Of a DNA stretch of 64,000 nucleotides, positions 1-12,385 are shown one piece after another. The stretch comes from Neofusicoccum parvum (taxonomy: Eukaryota > Ascomycota > Dothideomycetes > Botryosphaeriales > Botryosphaeriaceae). How positions within the stretch are numbered: position 1 is the stretch's first letter; every line of letters starts with the position of its first letter. Both the position numbers and the translations under genes were made by a program. Location: positions 1,938,491-2,002,490 of the forward strand of contig CP087219.1 of assembly GCA_020912385.1 (NCBI GenBank), in the 5' to 3' direction. The notes below the pieces were generated by a model that was not told where the DNA came from, searched no databases, and saw nothing but the letters and a program-made list of their open reading frames with translations.

Positions 1-21
1 TCCGAATGCAACACTACCCCG

Positions 22-112
22 AAAGCGACATTTCGAACGCGACTCCCGAAGCGACACTTCAATGCAACTATCTGGAAGCGACTCTTCGAATCCGACAAGC
101 CAAAAGCGACAA
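22..112. repeat. Array of the short word GCGAC at the left edge
   Basis: GCGAC occurs at 25, 39, 51, 78 and 106, mostly as AAGCGAC, with TTCGAA at 32 and 85 between copies. Nothing codes here. It resembles the word-rich U3 parts of the LTRs further right, but no LTR terminus is visible because the window begins here. Confidence 0.45.
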
Positions 113-1762
113 CCCGAGAGCGCCAAATCACGACCGATGTATGCGTAAATAATCAGCAGCGAGCTAAACAACAGCAGCTATAGACAGATACCCCTGTACA
201 TATACCAAAAATCAGAAATAGACTTTCAAATCCGCCAACTCTGCGCTGTCCATCTGTCTTTTGCGCCCTCCCACTCTTGGGACTTGTCCGTGGAGGGGAG
301 CCTGATCCGTGCGTCCCTGCTCGAGGCCTTAGATCCGATGAGGTTTCTCGATCCAACACCGGATGATGAACGTAATTCTTCGGAAAGCGACGGGTGGATT
401 CTTTTACCCGGCACAGCCTTGAATCCACTCTTCTCGAACAGGGGGAAGACCGACATCCGAAGTTTCATGACGTGTGGGGGCGAAGTGATGCCAGGACTGC
501 TTCATCATGTAGCAAAGGGAAATGGTAGCGATACCTCACGGTGACGTCGCTCGTTAGGCGTCGAAAGCCGGCATCAAGGCTTCGCACACCTTAAGAAAGC
601 CATGGAAAGCCACGTTTTAAGCTTACTTTAAAGTTTGGTCGATAGTTCAGGGTCTGTCTGGCAAGTGCTGACTGAGCCTTAGAGTCGTTCATGTGAAAGC
701 CGTTGTAAACTCGACATCCGCAACAATCCTGTTCCAAACACATTTCTCGCAAGTCGGCCATTGAACCCGGCCCATTTGTCGAAGCAACTGCCCTGTAGGC
801 GGCTGTACATGCGGCGGGACGATCCATACGCAAAATGCAGATGCAGGAACAAAGCCAGCTGAGATGGTGTGATCGGCATGCTGCAGACGAAAGGGTACCG
901 CAGGGCACTGCAAGCAAAGGCTAGTGCGCACTGCTCTCAATTAAGCCGTCGAAGCACTCGACTGCAACGCACATTTTCCAAACGAGTTTTCAGACTGCCC
1001 ACAATCGATTGCGATATCAGTGATGTGGAAGGGCTGGGCTCTTCTCACTTTCATCGGCTGCAACATGCCTCTGTACGAGCAACGACGCCCCTGGCTGCGC
1101 GATATGTGAGGCATCGTTCGAAGGTGGGGGATATGGCGGAGGCAGTTGCCGAGAATCGTTAAATGCAGCCAAGCTCGTTCTCAGGGGCTCCTTCGTACCC
1201 GGGCGGCACGGTCAGGTGGGCCCCCGTTGCGGGTTAGCTTCCGGGCGACATGCCGCAGACCCGACCCTCTATCTCCCCCCAATCAGGAAGGTTGAAAGCC
1301 TGTCTCGCGTGCTCCTCTGCACCACAGCCAGCTAAATGTACGCAATGCCAGGGATTATATTAAAAGGCCAGGCTCTCCATATCGCGCTAAGCGTTCGGGG
1401 ATTTATCGACTCTATGTATACGCATGCACTATCGGCCTATTCGCCCGATCCTTATCGCATCATGCATCTTGGGTTGTGCCAAGCTGAAGCTTTGCAAGGC
1501 TCAAGTCTTGGACTTCATTTCCACCGTGTCTCTGGACCGCGATACGAGTATATTCAACCTCAATGAGGCAGGTTGGGGAGTGTTTCTCGGTGCTCTCACC
1601 TCAATTATACTGCGACCGTAGCACTCGTACACCCGCCCGTGTCTGCACTCGCGGCATTGCGTGCGCTAGCCTCGAATAACGGCATCATGGCAGCCAGACA
1701 GAGGGCAATATAAGTGTGGGAGGTGGGCGGCTGGTTGGAGTTTGAAGCTGCAGGCGTCCACG
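113..1762. other. No recognisable gene; upstream region of the protease gene
   Basis: Only short open frames without recognisable motifs or splice structure are present. The last 60 bases contain a TATA-like GCAATATAAG near 1704, suitably placed for the protease gene that starts at 1763. Confidence 0.5.
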
Positions 1763-4700
1763 ATGCTCCTTCGTTACCTTCTCCAGGCGCTCCCAATCTT
1801 GGGGAGCGCATCCGCTCTTTCTCGGCGTCAGGACCAAGAGTCCTCTACCAACAGTTCGGCGCCTGTTCCTAAGCGCTTTATCATTGAATATCACCAGGTG
1901 AGTTCACTAGTACTCTCACCCGAGACCAGGACGGCTAACGCGGCCAGGGCGGGGCCAACCTCCGAACTGCCCCGGAGGAGGGAATCAAAGTCGTGCAGAC
2001 ATTCGACAGCGACATCTTCTCTGGTGTTAGCGTCGAAGCTGACGGCTACAATGTCGACGACCTTTCCAAGCTGGCCGGCGTTGCCAAGGTCTGGCCGATG
2101 AAGACGATCCGTCTTTCTCCTCCGACGCCCATCCAGAGCTTCACCGACGATGCCGCGGCCGCCAATTACACCGTGCACAACTCGACCGGGGTGGACAAGC
2201 TCCATGCTGCAGGAGTGTACGGTGAAGGTGCTGTGGTCGCCGTTGTCGACACGGGAATTGCCTACAACCATCCGGCTGTGAGTGACCCACACGACCAACC
2301 ACGCTGAGACACTAACGGTTTCGATAGCTCGGGGGTGGCATTGGCGAAGGATTCAAAGTCACCGGCGGCTACGACTTTGTTGGCGACGGGAGTAAGTTCT
2401 GGGAAAATTTACCGCATGCGGTGCGGATACGCAGATGCTGATGTCATCGCAGTCTGGCCGTACGAAGACGCGGTTCCGGACGACGATCCGAACGATAACA
2501 TGGGCCACGGCACGCACGTCTCCGGTATCATTGCTGGAGAGACGGACTAGTGAGTAGTTGATCCGTCTTGGTTTGAGAGTCCATGCTCATGATCCCCGCA
2601 GCTGGGTTGGTGTGGCGCCAAAGGCTACTCTGCGTGGTTACAAGGTCTTTTCGACGGTGGTAAGTAACGTGGGGCTCAACTGTGACTGTACAGGTCCTCT
2701 AATCATTTCACCAGGATGCTACCGATGAAGACACCTTGATTCAGTCTTTCCTCGCCGCTTATGCGGATGATGTGAGTGATTGTGTTCTCCGATTGCTGGC
2801 GCCCAGGCTGACATTGCGCAGGTTGACATCATCACTGCCAGCATCGGTGGGCCGAGTGGATTCGAGACGGGAGCCTGGGCAGAGGTTGCCTCCCGCATCG
2901 TGAACAAGGGAGTAGTAGTCACCATCGCGGCAGGCAACTCCGGTGCTGCAGGTCCATTCTTTCCCAGCAGTGGATCCTCGGGACAAGAAGTCATTGCCGT
3001 TGCTTCGGTCGACGCTGAGACGTTCCCTGCGCAGCCATTCTCAGCAACTTTCACCACCAACAGCTCGGCCAATACCACTACTCTTGGCTACATTCCGTCG
3101 ACATTCAACTTCCCTGCTACGATTACCGACTGGCCGATTGTCCCGCTGAACTTCAACACTTCGGAAGCCGCCGATGCTTGCTCGCCTCTGCCGGCAGACA
3201 CCCGGAACCTTTCTCAGGTCATCCCTCTGGTGCGCAGAGGCACCTGCACCTTCGCTGTGAAGCAGGCAAACCTACAGGAATTCGGTGCTCAGTACATCCT
3301 GATCTACAACAATGAGAGCCCGCTGATCTCGCCTGGCACCACGGAGGAAGGAAGTCTCATTGCCCTGATCACTGCCGATGCTGGAGCGGCCATTATCAAC
3401 ACTGTGAAGGCCGGCGGCATTGTCACAGGAGATTTCTCGGCAAACCCCTCAGTTGTTGGTCTGTACAACTCGGCTGGCGGAAGACCAAGCACTTTCACTT
3501 CTTGGGGCGCACTTTACGATCTCTCCCTCAAGCCCGACATTGCGGCTCCCGGCGGCAACATCTTCTCAACTTACCTTGACGACGGATTTGCCGTTCTGAG
3601 CGGAACATCCATGGCTACGCCATATGTGGCTGGTGTTGCTGCTCTGTACGTGTCCGCCCTCGGAGGCAAGAAGGTCCACGGCGCTGGTTTCGCAAAGGCA
3701 CTGAGCACACAGATCATCGCTAGCGGCGGTTCTCTGCCCTGGTCTGATGGAACCACCAAGGACTTTGGCTTTGCTGCTCCGGTCCCGCAGGTTGGCAACG
3801 GTCTCATCAACGCTTTTAAAGTGCTGAACTACTCGACCACACTCGCGTACGAGAAGTTCGAGCTCAACGATACCGCCAATTTCAAGGACAGCAACACCGT
3901 TCAGATCACGAACAATGGTGACGCGCCCTTGACCTACAACTTTACCCTCCAGGATGCTGCCGGATTCGAGGCGCTCTGGACTTGGGATGCTGCTGTGTAC
4001 CCGTCGCCTCGGTTGAAGAAGTTCACCGAGTTGACGCCCATTACGGCCGTGCCCGGTATCGAATTTCCGGCTGGGGAATTCACCGTCGCGCCCGGAGAGA
4101 CCAAGGAAGCGAGTTTCACCTTCACTCTACCCACCGGCCTGAACGCAACCGCGCTCCCAGTCTATAGCGGCAAGATCTTCATCACCGCCAGCAACGGCGA
4201 GCAGCTCTCCATCCCGTACTTCGGCCTCGCATCCGACCTCAAGCAGGAGCTGACCCCCATCTTCGAGAACACCTACCCGTTCTCCACTTCGGGCGCGAAC
4301 TCCGAGAGCATCAAGACCAAGCCCTACTACACCTTCAACCTCAGCCTCTCGTCCCAGGACTTCCCCAAGGTCTACGCCAAGCTCAAGTGGGGCACCACCC
4401 AGATCCGGTGGGACATCTTCGAGCCGGGCTGGACCGAAGACCAGTGGGCCTACCCGCCCGTCGCGGGCGAGAACGGGTACGTCGGCCCGGCCACCGGGTG
4501 GGCCGGCGCGGAGAGCTACAGCTACTTCGACCCCGCCGTCCAGGACGCCAACGAGACCTTCACCTTCCCAGTCGACGACGTCTACCGCAACGCCCAGACG
4601 CAGGCCAGCTACCACACGTACTGGTGGTTCGGCGGCCTGGGTAACGGCAGCCAGATCGCGCCCGGCAACTACACGTGGAGGTTTGCCGCGCTGGTGCCGT

Positions 4701-4771
4701 TTGGAGACCCGGAGGAGTCGGCGAGCTGGGATGTCTGGCAGACGCCGGAGATCACGGTGCTGGAGGGATGA
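1763..4771 (+). CDS. Secreted subtilisin-like serine protease (S8, Vpr-type with PA domain)
   Basis: Seven exons: 1763-1897, 1948-2277, 2328-2391, 2453-2549, 2602-2659, 2715-2771, 2822-4771, giving 896 aa in one frame. The introns are 44-61 nt with GTGAGT/GTAAGT donors. The first ATG opens a hydrophobic signal peptide followed by SRRQ, a likely propeptide or Kex2-type site. The catalytic triad is visible: Asp146 in VVDTG, His198 in GHGTHVSG and Ser510 in GTSMATP, with an oxyanion Asn in AAGNSG. A protease-associated insert lies between the His and Ser blocks, and the C-terminal 300 residues look like the Fn3-like domain of C5a-peptidase-type subtilases. Expected role: extracellular protein degradation. 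Family and completeness are secure; the substrate is unknown. Confidence 0.93.
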
Positions 4772-5403
4772 GTGGGCCAAGCAAATGGAATTGGTAGAGA
4801 AGGGAAAGTAGTGTGAATTTACTACATCTGAGCAATGGCATGTTCATGACAGGTTGAGCATGCGTCCAGCGAGTGACTTGTGGTTCGTTACGGCCTCGTG
4901 CATGTCTCAGAGTCTCTTTCAAGCCATGTGTAACTTACCGCTTTCTTCTGCCACAATAGCACGGTACTATTGCTTTGAAATAGCCGGTCTTAACATGTGA
5001 AGACGCTGTACCGCTTCCGAAGACGTAGTAATAACCGACTGCTGCCGATGTGCCCACCCGCCTGTCACCGCGACTGTCCTACCCGGCGTCTTTACAGCAT
5101 CTGAGATGTGGCGGCGGTGGTTGATCCGAGCCGAGTAAGCGAAGCCGGCCTCCACACGTCAGGAGGCTGTACGAAAAATTACCCTGCGGATAAGTAAGCG
5201 GCTCGTTGGCCTGGATATTTCGTGTGGCTGCTTGCTCCGACCCCCGGTTACCCAGCGTTAGCGGTTGTAAATCTAAACAATACTATGAACCGCGCGTAAC
5301 GTGGCTGATGAGCCTGGTTCTGCTTCGAAAAGCCTGCCGGTCGAAAATCATATCCCGGAATCAGCATATCACTGCCGTGAGGGGGGGCTTGATAAGAAGG
5401 GTG
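4772..5403. other. Intergenic, nothing recognised
   Basis: This spans the 3' end of the protease gene and the upstream region of the AlkB gene. I see no RNA gene, repeat or conserved reading frame. Confidence 0.5.
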
Positions 5404-6748
5404 ATGGATATCTCGTCGGAAGCGGTAATGCCGTGTATATCATGCAGGGTCTCCATGGGCGCCTTGGCTGACTGTTCCAGAAATCTCATCATCATGATAC
5501 GCACGCTCTGCCGCCAATACCCATACAGGAGGCTTATCTTCACTACAACAAAGTTAAACGCGCAGAGCTAGAGCAAGACGAGGATATCTTTGATTTTGGA
5601 CGTGGCCTAAGCGAGCAACAGCAGAAGAAATGGAAACCTGCAGGGAGCATCAAAGCGCCTGCCATTGAAGACGCATGTAATGCGTATCGGAAGGCAGCCC
5701 TATCGCATGTGGTGAATGACAACCCGTCTCAAACCAAGTTCGAGGATGCTGTCATCTACGAATACAAGGAGATCCCCGGTAAGTCTCACTGTATTTCAAG
5801 GTCAGCAATCGACCGCTGTTCCCAACTTACTAATATCGCTACCTCATAGGCCTTCAGATAGTTCCTGGGATCCTGCCACTTGAGACGCAAATGCTGTTCA
5901 CATCCCAACTGATGCACAGAGATCTGGCGGACCCAAAGCACAAAATCAACCTCGAGGCCGACTATCACATCCCATACCCACTGGCCAAGCAGCAACCCGC
6001 CCCTGAGTCCGATGTCACACAATCAGTCTCTGAAGACTCCGACCTACGAGCTAACGTTACTGTGCCACGCTCCTTCTTCGGCTACCCGCAGTGTTCTCCG
6101 GACAAAGTGCTTGACCCCAAGAATGACAAATCAAACATCAAGCCTTTGAACATGGCACAGTTCCTTGCTAAGAAGTTGCGCTGGTTGACCTTGGGCGCGC
6201 AGTATGACTGGCCGACTCGGAGCTATGGCAAAACGACGACACCCTTTCCACCTGATCTGACACGCCTTGTCATGGGACTGTTCCCATACATCCGGCCGGA
6301 ATCCGGCGTAGTACTGATCTACTCCGGTAAAGACTACATGCCCGTGCATCGGGACGTGAGCGAGCTATGCGAGCGTGCTCTCGCTTCATTCAGCCTTGGC
6401 TGTGATGGAATCTTTGTCTTGGCAAAGGACGAGAACGATTCGAGCACAGAGGCGTCAGCAAAGGGAAAAGGGGAGGAAGAGCAGACTCCCATCGCGCCGA
6501 GACGCCGGCCAGACAAGACAGTTGCCATCAGGGTCCGTAGTGGGGACTGCATCGTCTTGTCTGGCGAAGCAAGGTGGGCCTGGCATGCAATGCCTCGTAC
6601 GATTGCAGGAACATGTCCGGAGCCTCTGGCAAAGTGGCCAGTTGGCACACCTGGAGCAACGGAAGAGGAGAAAAAGGCGTACGGGAAATGGAAGGGATAT
6701 ATGGGTGCGAAAAGAATCAACATCAGCTGCCGCCAAGTGTGGGATTAA
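5404..6748 (+). CDS. AlkB-like 2-oxoglutarate/Fe(II) dioxygenase (ALKBH1 type)
   Basis: Exons 5404-5424, 5481-5778 and 5850-6748 give 405 aa. The 7-codon first exon is inferred: it supplies the only in-frame ATG, has a GTAATG donor and a GGCTGAC branch site, and an in-frame TGA blocks any direct start. Iron ligands fit the family: His273 and Asp275 in VHRDVSE, and His352 in AWHAMPR. Arg401 in ISCRQVW would bind 2-oxoglutarate. The region after exon 2, starting IPGLQIVPG, and the HRDL block match fungal ALKBH1 homologues. Members demethylate nucleic acid; substrate (DNA, tRNA or other) cannot be read from sequence. No functional link to the neighbours is apparent. Confidence 0.88.
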
Positions 6749-7159
6749 CAGACTCATAAATGGCAAATTAATTGGTTTGTCAAGCAGCACTTCACGATTG
6801 CCATCGTTCTTGATACGGTTGAAAATGATCATATTTGGGGACAGGCAGACATTATCTGTGAATGAGTAGCCGCTGCACATCGAGGAAAGTGCTGTGGTGG
6901 TTGTATAGTTGTCTGAAGCGTGAATTGTGGCTGAAGAAGGGAATCCCACAGACCATGTGCAAGACGGGCCGCCAGTTTAGTCCTGTTGACGGGGTTTCAA
7001 AATGTGGTCCGTCAGAAGGTTGAGCGTGAGGTGAGAAAAGGGCATGTGGTAGAAAGCATCATGGTGGATCATCTGCGAATCATAGAACTTGGATGGGAAA
7101 GTCAATGTCACCGTCAAAATTAAATTATACGTAAAGCCCCTCGCACGTATTTCTTCCAA
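6749..7159. other. Intergenic between convergent genes
   Basis: This holds the 3' ends of the AlkB gene (+) and the decarboxylase-like gene (-). Nothing else was recognised. Confidence 0.5.
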
Positions 7160-8266
7160 TTAAAGAACAAAACTTTCCAGAGCATTTGGAGCAAAGAGCT
7201 CATGTGCATCGAACTTCCGTGACGAGAGGCCTTGGCGGTGATGATATGTAAGGAAGGCGTCAAGAACGTGCCTGTTTTCCTCAAACCCATCTCGCCACCA
7301 TTTCTCTCCCATGAGTGACTGTGTTTCTTCCACATGTTGCTCCAGCCAGGGGAGCATGTACCTCAAGGCACCACGCTCGTACAAGGGCTCATATGCCATT
7401 TCCAGGGATTGGGAAAATGCTTTGGTGAGTGTCTTTGCAATCCAAGGGTTTGATTCATACACGCTGCGCTTCAACGCAATCACATGCATGATTGGGAAGA
7501 TCTTGGTTCGGCGAAAGTACTCGGCCTCCACTTCCTTGAAGTTCCGGAACAGGTAGTCAACATTTGGCGACGAGTAGAAAGATGACGGCTTTGTAGCACT
7601 GAAGATGGCGTCGAGGTCTCCGTCGGCGAGCATTTGTGCAAGATTTTGTCTGGCGCTGATGGCTGTCACTTTGACTCCTTCGGGCAACGAATGCGGAACT
7701 TTGGCGGATCTTGTTCTGTCAGAGGGCTCAATGGCACCAGTGTAGAATTCAACGGCCGTCATCGGCACTTTGAAGTCGTCTTCCATGATTCCTCGCTGCC
7801 ATACAGCAGCTGTCACTGTGGGCTGTCAGCCAAGAGAATGCATAAGGGCGTGCTGAGTGCTCTGATTACTTTGATATTCCGGGATACCTATACGCTTCCC
7901 GTACAAGTCCTCGGACTTAGATATTCCCGATGTCTTGTTGATGTATATTGACTGGTGTCGGAAGAAGCGCGAAGGGAAGACGGGAAGAGCAATGAATGGC
8001 GGGTTCTCTTGGTTCAGCGTAATGACATATGACGAAAGCGAGAGTTCAGAAACATCGAATTCCTGGAACCTCAACTGGCGGAAGAATCTGCGCAAAGGCG
8101 ACGTCAGAATGGCTATTTCCGCCAACATGCGGGGTATCTCATCGTACGTTTCCTCTACGCGGTAGTTCAAGAAATTGAGCTCAACTCCCTCCGGCCGCAC
8201 CCTTCCATCTTCGATGGCCTTCATGCGATCGTAGTCCCAACATGCGAAGGACAGCTGTAAGACCAT
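7160..8266 (-). CDS. 4,5-dihydroxyphthalate decarboxylase-like protein (NMT1/THI5-like fold)
   Basis: Minus-strand exons 8266-7870 and 7815-7160 are separated by a 54-nt intron and give 350 aa. The N-terminus has the family pattern WDYDR...DGRVRPEGVELNF, then FDVSELSLSSY. GKRIGIPEYQ runs across the splice into MTAAVWQRG, which confirms the junction. These proteins share the periplasmic-binding-protein fold. The bacterial Pht5 enzyme decarboxylates 4,5-dihydroxyphthalate to protocatechuate, but most fungal homologues are uncharacterised, so aromatic-acid decarboxylation is an inference. It is divergently transcribed from an MFS transporter 340 bp away, which suggests a substrate-uptake/catabolism pair. 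Confidence 0.85.
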
Positions 8267-8606
8267 GATGATGAGCTTTCTTGAGGTAAATCGTGCAGAG
8301 TGAGAGGGTCAGAATCAAGAGCCGATGTGCGATGTGCCTAAGCTTTTCTAATCATGTCGAAGCATTCTCCGCTCCCGCTCGGAGTTCCCGACCGACGATC
8401 ATTCAACGCCCTACCCCGCTTGACCCGCATCATGACCCCAAACACGGGTCGCCACCCCTGCAACAAGTCGCACTATCAGTCAGTTATTTATCTAAGTGAT
8501 GCCGTCTGTACGCCATCGTAGTCACCGCGGGAACGTTTGTTGGTTATTAAGATAGCCGCACAGCTTGGAACAAGACAAAGCCATCCCCCGCTCTCTCAAC
8601 CACAGC
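8267..8606. promoter_or_regulatory. Bidirectional promoter region of decarboxylase-like and MFS genes
   Basis: A 340-bp gap lies between two divergent start codons. It has CG-rich words near 8370-8470, but no TATA box or known operator that I could assign. The shared promoter is inferred from geometry only. Confidence 0.4.
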
Positions 8607-10381
8607 ATGGGCACTTCCGACACAGAGAAAGCAGCTCAGCTCGAGTTAGAGCAAGTTCACACAGCCAGAGAGTTGTACGCTAATGAGCGCACTCACGAAA
8701 AGTCCCAAGCACGGCTGGATCACCATGGCTTTGCTTTGGTCCCGCAGCCAACGCAGTTCAAAGACGATCCTCTGGTACCTTTTCCAAGAATGCGCGGTTA
8801 GCAAAGGCTAAATACAGCACAGAATTGGCCATCGTGGATGAAATGGATGGTCCTGATCCAAGTATCGGTCCTGGCTCTACTTGGGCCGTTCAACTCGTCG
8901 GTGGTCAACCCTGCACTTGTTGTGCTGGCAAAGCATTTCCACATCTCGAGTCAGCAAGCATCCTACCAGACAACAACAGCCATCATCACGGCCGGCGTGT
9001 TTCCGATTCTCTGGACACCATTAGCGAACGTGTACGGGCGACGTCCGGTATACCTCCTTACAACACTGATTGGCGTCGTCGCATCAGTCGGCTCAGGCGT
9101 TGCGGCAAGCTGGGCCGCTTTGGTGGCTACTCGGGCTATTGCTGGTGGTACAACATGTGCAGCAATGGCACTTGGGGCGGCGACTGTGAATGATATGTTC
9201 TTCTTGCACGAGGTACTTACCTTCGTCACCGAGAACCTGTGTATCTTGCTAAGGTGCAGAACAGAGGGGAGCGAAGATGGGGGTCTGGACTGTCTTCTTG
9301 CAAAGTATGCTCCTCGTGGTTTTACCTGCATGGTTTGCACTGACAATGCAAGACGGAGCTCATGTCGCGCCGCTTATTGTAAGTGCTCAGTTCGGTAGAC
9401 CTGGCGCGGGCTGACGGTAAACAGGGCGGATATCTGACTGAGGGTGCTGGGTATAGATGGGACTACTATCTTCCAGCGGTAACAAATGCCGTTCTCCTCG
9501 TAATAATGGTCTTCGCCTTGCCAGAAACACTCTTTTCCCGCTCTGACGAGATGCTCCGGGATCACCGTGAACGCACCTATTTCCAGATGCTGTTCAGCTT
9601 CCGTCGGAATTGTCTGCGTGACCGCAGCTTGCACTGGCGCGACTTTGCACGGCCATTTGAAATGCTCCGGTACCCATCAGTTTCACTCACCTGGCTTTAT
9701 TACACGGTATCCTTCGCCTATGGAACCGTCCTTCCTGCCGTGACCGTTGCGATACTATTCACGAAGACGTACCATTTCGAAACAGGCGTCATCGGCCTTA
9801 TGCTTGGTCTTCCACTGCTGATAGGCTCATTCTTGGGAGAGATTTTGTCCGGTCCGTTTTCTGACTTCATCATGTACGAGTACGCAAAACGTCACGATGG
9901 AGAGCGCAAGCCGGAGGCTCGTCTCCCCGCATCTTGGGCCAGCGCATTCTTTTTGCCTGCCGGTATCATCATTTACGGAGTGTGCCTGCACCTCAAGACG
10001 CACTGGATTGGGCCGGTTATTGGTAACGCTGTTGCGGGGTTCGGCCTTCAGCTCGCCACCACCGTCAATTACGCCTATTGCAGTGACTGTTACAAGCCTC
10101 AATCCGGAGAGATTGGCACGCTTTATAATTTCGGGCGCCAGATATTCTCTTTTACAGTGGGGTTCTACGCGTGAGTCACATCCTTCTCCTCATCTCAAGA
10201 GTCATGAAGCGCTGACTTGTGAGGCAGGATACCATTTGCAAGCCGTGTCGGAGTACAGTGGGCCTGGCTCACACTGGCGCTAATTGTTCTGTTTACTTTT
10301 TCTGGCGTGGTGGTCTTGATGTTTAAGGGAGAGACGTGGAGGAAGAAGCTTGGTACACCGACGTTCCACGAGGATATTTAA
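8607..10381 (+). CDS. MFS transporter, DHA1-like, 12-TM
   Basis: Six exons (8607-8774, 8823-9212, 9265-9304, 9353-9378, 9425-10170, 10228-10381) give 507 aa. Two exons are only 40 and 26 nt, but together they rebuild the conserved stretch HERGAKMGVWTVFLQ then NGAHVAPLIGGYL, so the joins are well supported. A soluble N-terminus of about 55 aa leads to DPLNWP and the first membrane helix. GRRPVYLL matches the loop 2-3 signature, and PETLFSR ends the N-terminal bundle. It is a plasma-membrane proton-coupled carrier of drug/metabolite type with unknown substrate. The divergent dihydroxyphthalate-decarboxylase-like gene suggests an aromatic acid. Confidence 0.9.
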
Positions 10382-10964
10382 ACGTTGCTAAAGATCTCCC
10401 GGAGCTGGTCTCGGTCGTCCACGTATTTATTGATTATCTTATTCCACTCCAGTCATCAGTTAATGTTTACAGTGCTCCAAGATCTGTGAAAGTGATCCTG
10501 AAGCTCGTCCCGCTACAGCGACTGACTCTCTGCCAAGTATGGTCTGCTTTAGGGCTACGAACACAGACAGTGGCGCTTTCCATGGTACAACCATAGCCTC
10601 TATTGAATGTGGACTCGGTATCCACAGAACGTGGCATCAACTTTGGCACATTGGGATCTTTTCACGACACATCAATGGATTTTCCAGTATGCAGCGTGGT
10701 CAACTCTGCATTTGTAAAAGTACAAGTGAGTAGTTAAGCGACCATCTTGCAAGCACATTAAATTGGCGCTGTAATCCTGTATCTGATGTAGTGGACGTAG
10801 ACAGGTCTCATGGTAAGGAGAGCGATAACAGAGGGTAGATAACGACAGCTGTGTTGCAGGCAGCAGCACTGAATGACTTTAGGCAACAGCCTATTCGCAG
10901 GCAGCAGCGCTCTATTTCTATTTGCATAAACCCTCCAACCAAGACTGCACTGACAGATATCGAC
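10382..10964. other. Intergenic, nothing recognised
   Basis: This holds the 3' flank of the MFS gene and the upstream region of the aminotransferase gene. No conserved frame, RNA or repeat was seen. Confidence 0.5.
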
Positions 10965-12385
10965 ATGAATCCCGACGGCCTCTCGCAGAGGGGGTTCGCA
11001 AATGTGGCGTCGATCATACCAAGAATCAGGAAAGAGGCCGAGGAAGCTCAGCACTGGAGGGAGACAGGCATGCACGTTATCAATCTCGCGAAGGCAGAGA
11101 ATATCCTGATCAGACCTGAGGTTGTGAGGATTTATAAACAAGCAATTGCGGAGAACCTCGACTCCAGTGTATGATTTTCTCTCCCTGCGATATCCCGATG
11201 CTCAACGCTCATGAACCAGCAGCATCTGTCATATCCAAAAGGCATTCTCGGTGATCCAGCGCTGCTCTCTTGTCTGGCAGATTTTTTCAATGTGTATTTC
11301 AATCCGTTCATTCGAGTGGAGCCAGATCATCTGGTCACAGCGCCTGGTGCAGCAACATGTCTGGAAGCCTTGCTGTTCAATATCTGTGACCCAGGTGATG
11401 GAGTGCTTGTCCCTGGCCCCTACTGGAGTGCGTCTCTAACTTCTTCTGTGGGTATATCTTCTGACCAAAGTCACAGATGGATTCGATCTCAAGTTCCGTG
11501 CACGATCTTCAGTAGAGCCTATTCTAGTAAATTCCCATGGCTTCTCCGACACCTTTTCGACTACGCTCCTCCCTTCGCTTGAGGCCGCCTTACAAAAGTC
11601 CAAAGTTCCTATTCGTGGACTCATCATGACGAACCCACATAATCCATTCGGCCAGTGCTACCCCCAAGCAGTACTCGAAGAATGTGTCAAGTTCTGTCAG
11701 AAGCATGGAATCCATTACATTTCGGATGAGGTTTACGCTTTGTCGGAATTTCCCAACGTTGACGTAGCGAAGCCGGTTCCATTTACCTCCGCATTGAGTC
11801 TCGACTTGAAGGCCCTCGGCTGTGATCTGAGATTTGTGCACATTGTCTGGAGCGCCAGCAAGGATTTCGGATCCAGCGGAATCCGAATGGTATGTGCAGC
11901 CTTCTTGATGGGATATGGCAGCTAACTCTCGACAGGCATGCATTGTTTCTCAAGCGAACCATTCACTAGCATTGGGAAACGTCTTAGCTTCAGATCAGCA
12001 GACATCATCTCTAAGCGCAATAGCCATTTCAGGATTGCTCACTTCCCCAGAGTTGTCGAACCTTCTGCGTCTGAACGCAACGCGTTTGGCAGACGCGTAC
12101 AGTACAGTCACCAATTTCTTGAAGAAATATGACGTCGAATTCATTCCTGTTACCGCAGGAGTATTCATCTTCGCTCGCCTGAACCCGAAAGCTCAAACCT
12201 GGGAAGATGAAGCCGAAACAGTTGCTAAGCTTCGGGACGCTGGTGTCCTTGTGACTGCAGGGCAAGCATTCCACGGAGTGGAGCATGAAAAAGGGTGGGT
12301 AAGGATCATTTTCGCTGTAGACCCGGATGATCTTAAGAAAGGCCTCCAAATCATTGCTTCTACACTATACTTAGATAGATGGTAG
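10965..12385 (+). CDS. PLP-dependent class I/II aminotransferase, ACC-synthase-like
   Basis: Exons 10965-11168, 11223-11427, 11477-11889 and 11936-12385 give 423 aa; the introns are 46-54 nt. The PLP lysine is Lys265 in SASKDFGSSGIRM. Other family blocks are LIMTNPHNPFG, YISDEVYAL and, near the C-terminus, GWVRIIFA with its carboxylate-binding Arg. LSYPKGILGDPALL and the cofactor loop favour the 1-aminocyclopropane-1-carboxylate-synthase branch, but fungal members are often aminotransferases with other substrates and ethylene precursor synthesis is not shown. The first in-frame ATG was taken as the start. It lies downstream of the MFS gene on the same strand and may belong to the same small metabolic group. 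Confidence 0.88.

Noticed and set aside
4127..4780. 217-codon minus-strand frame opposite the protease C-terminus
   Set aside because: GC-rich shadow frame of the protease exon, with no motif and low-complexity Arg/Val/Gly content.
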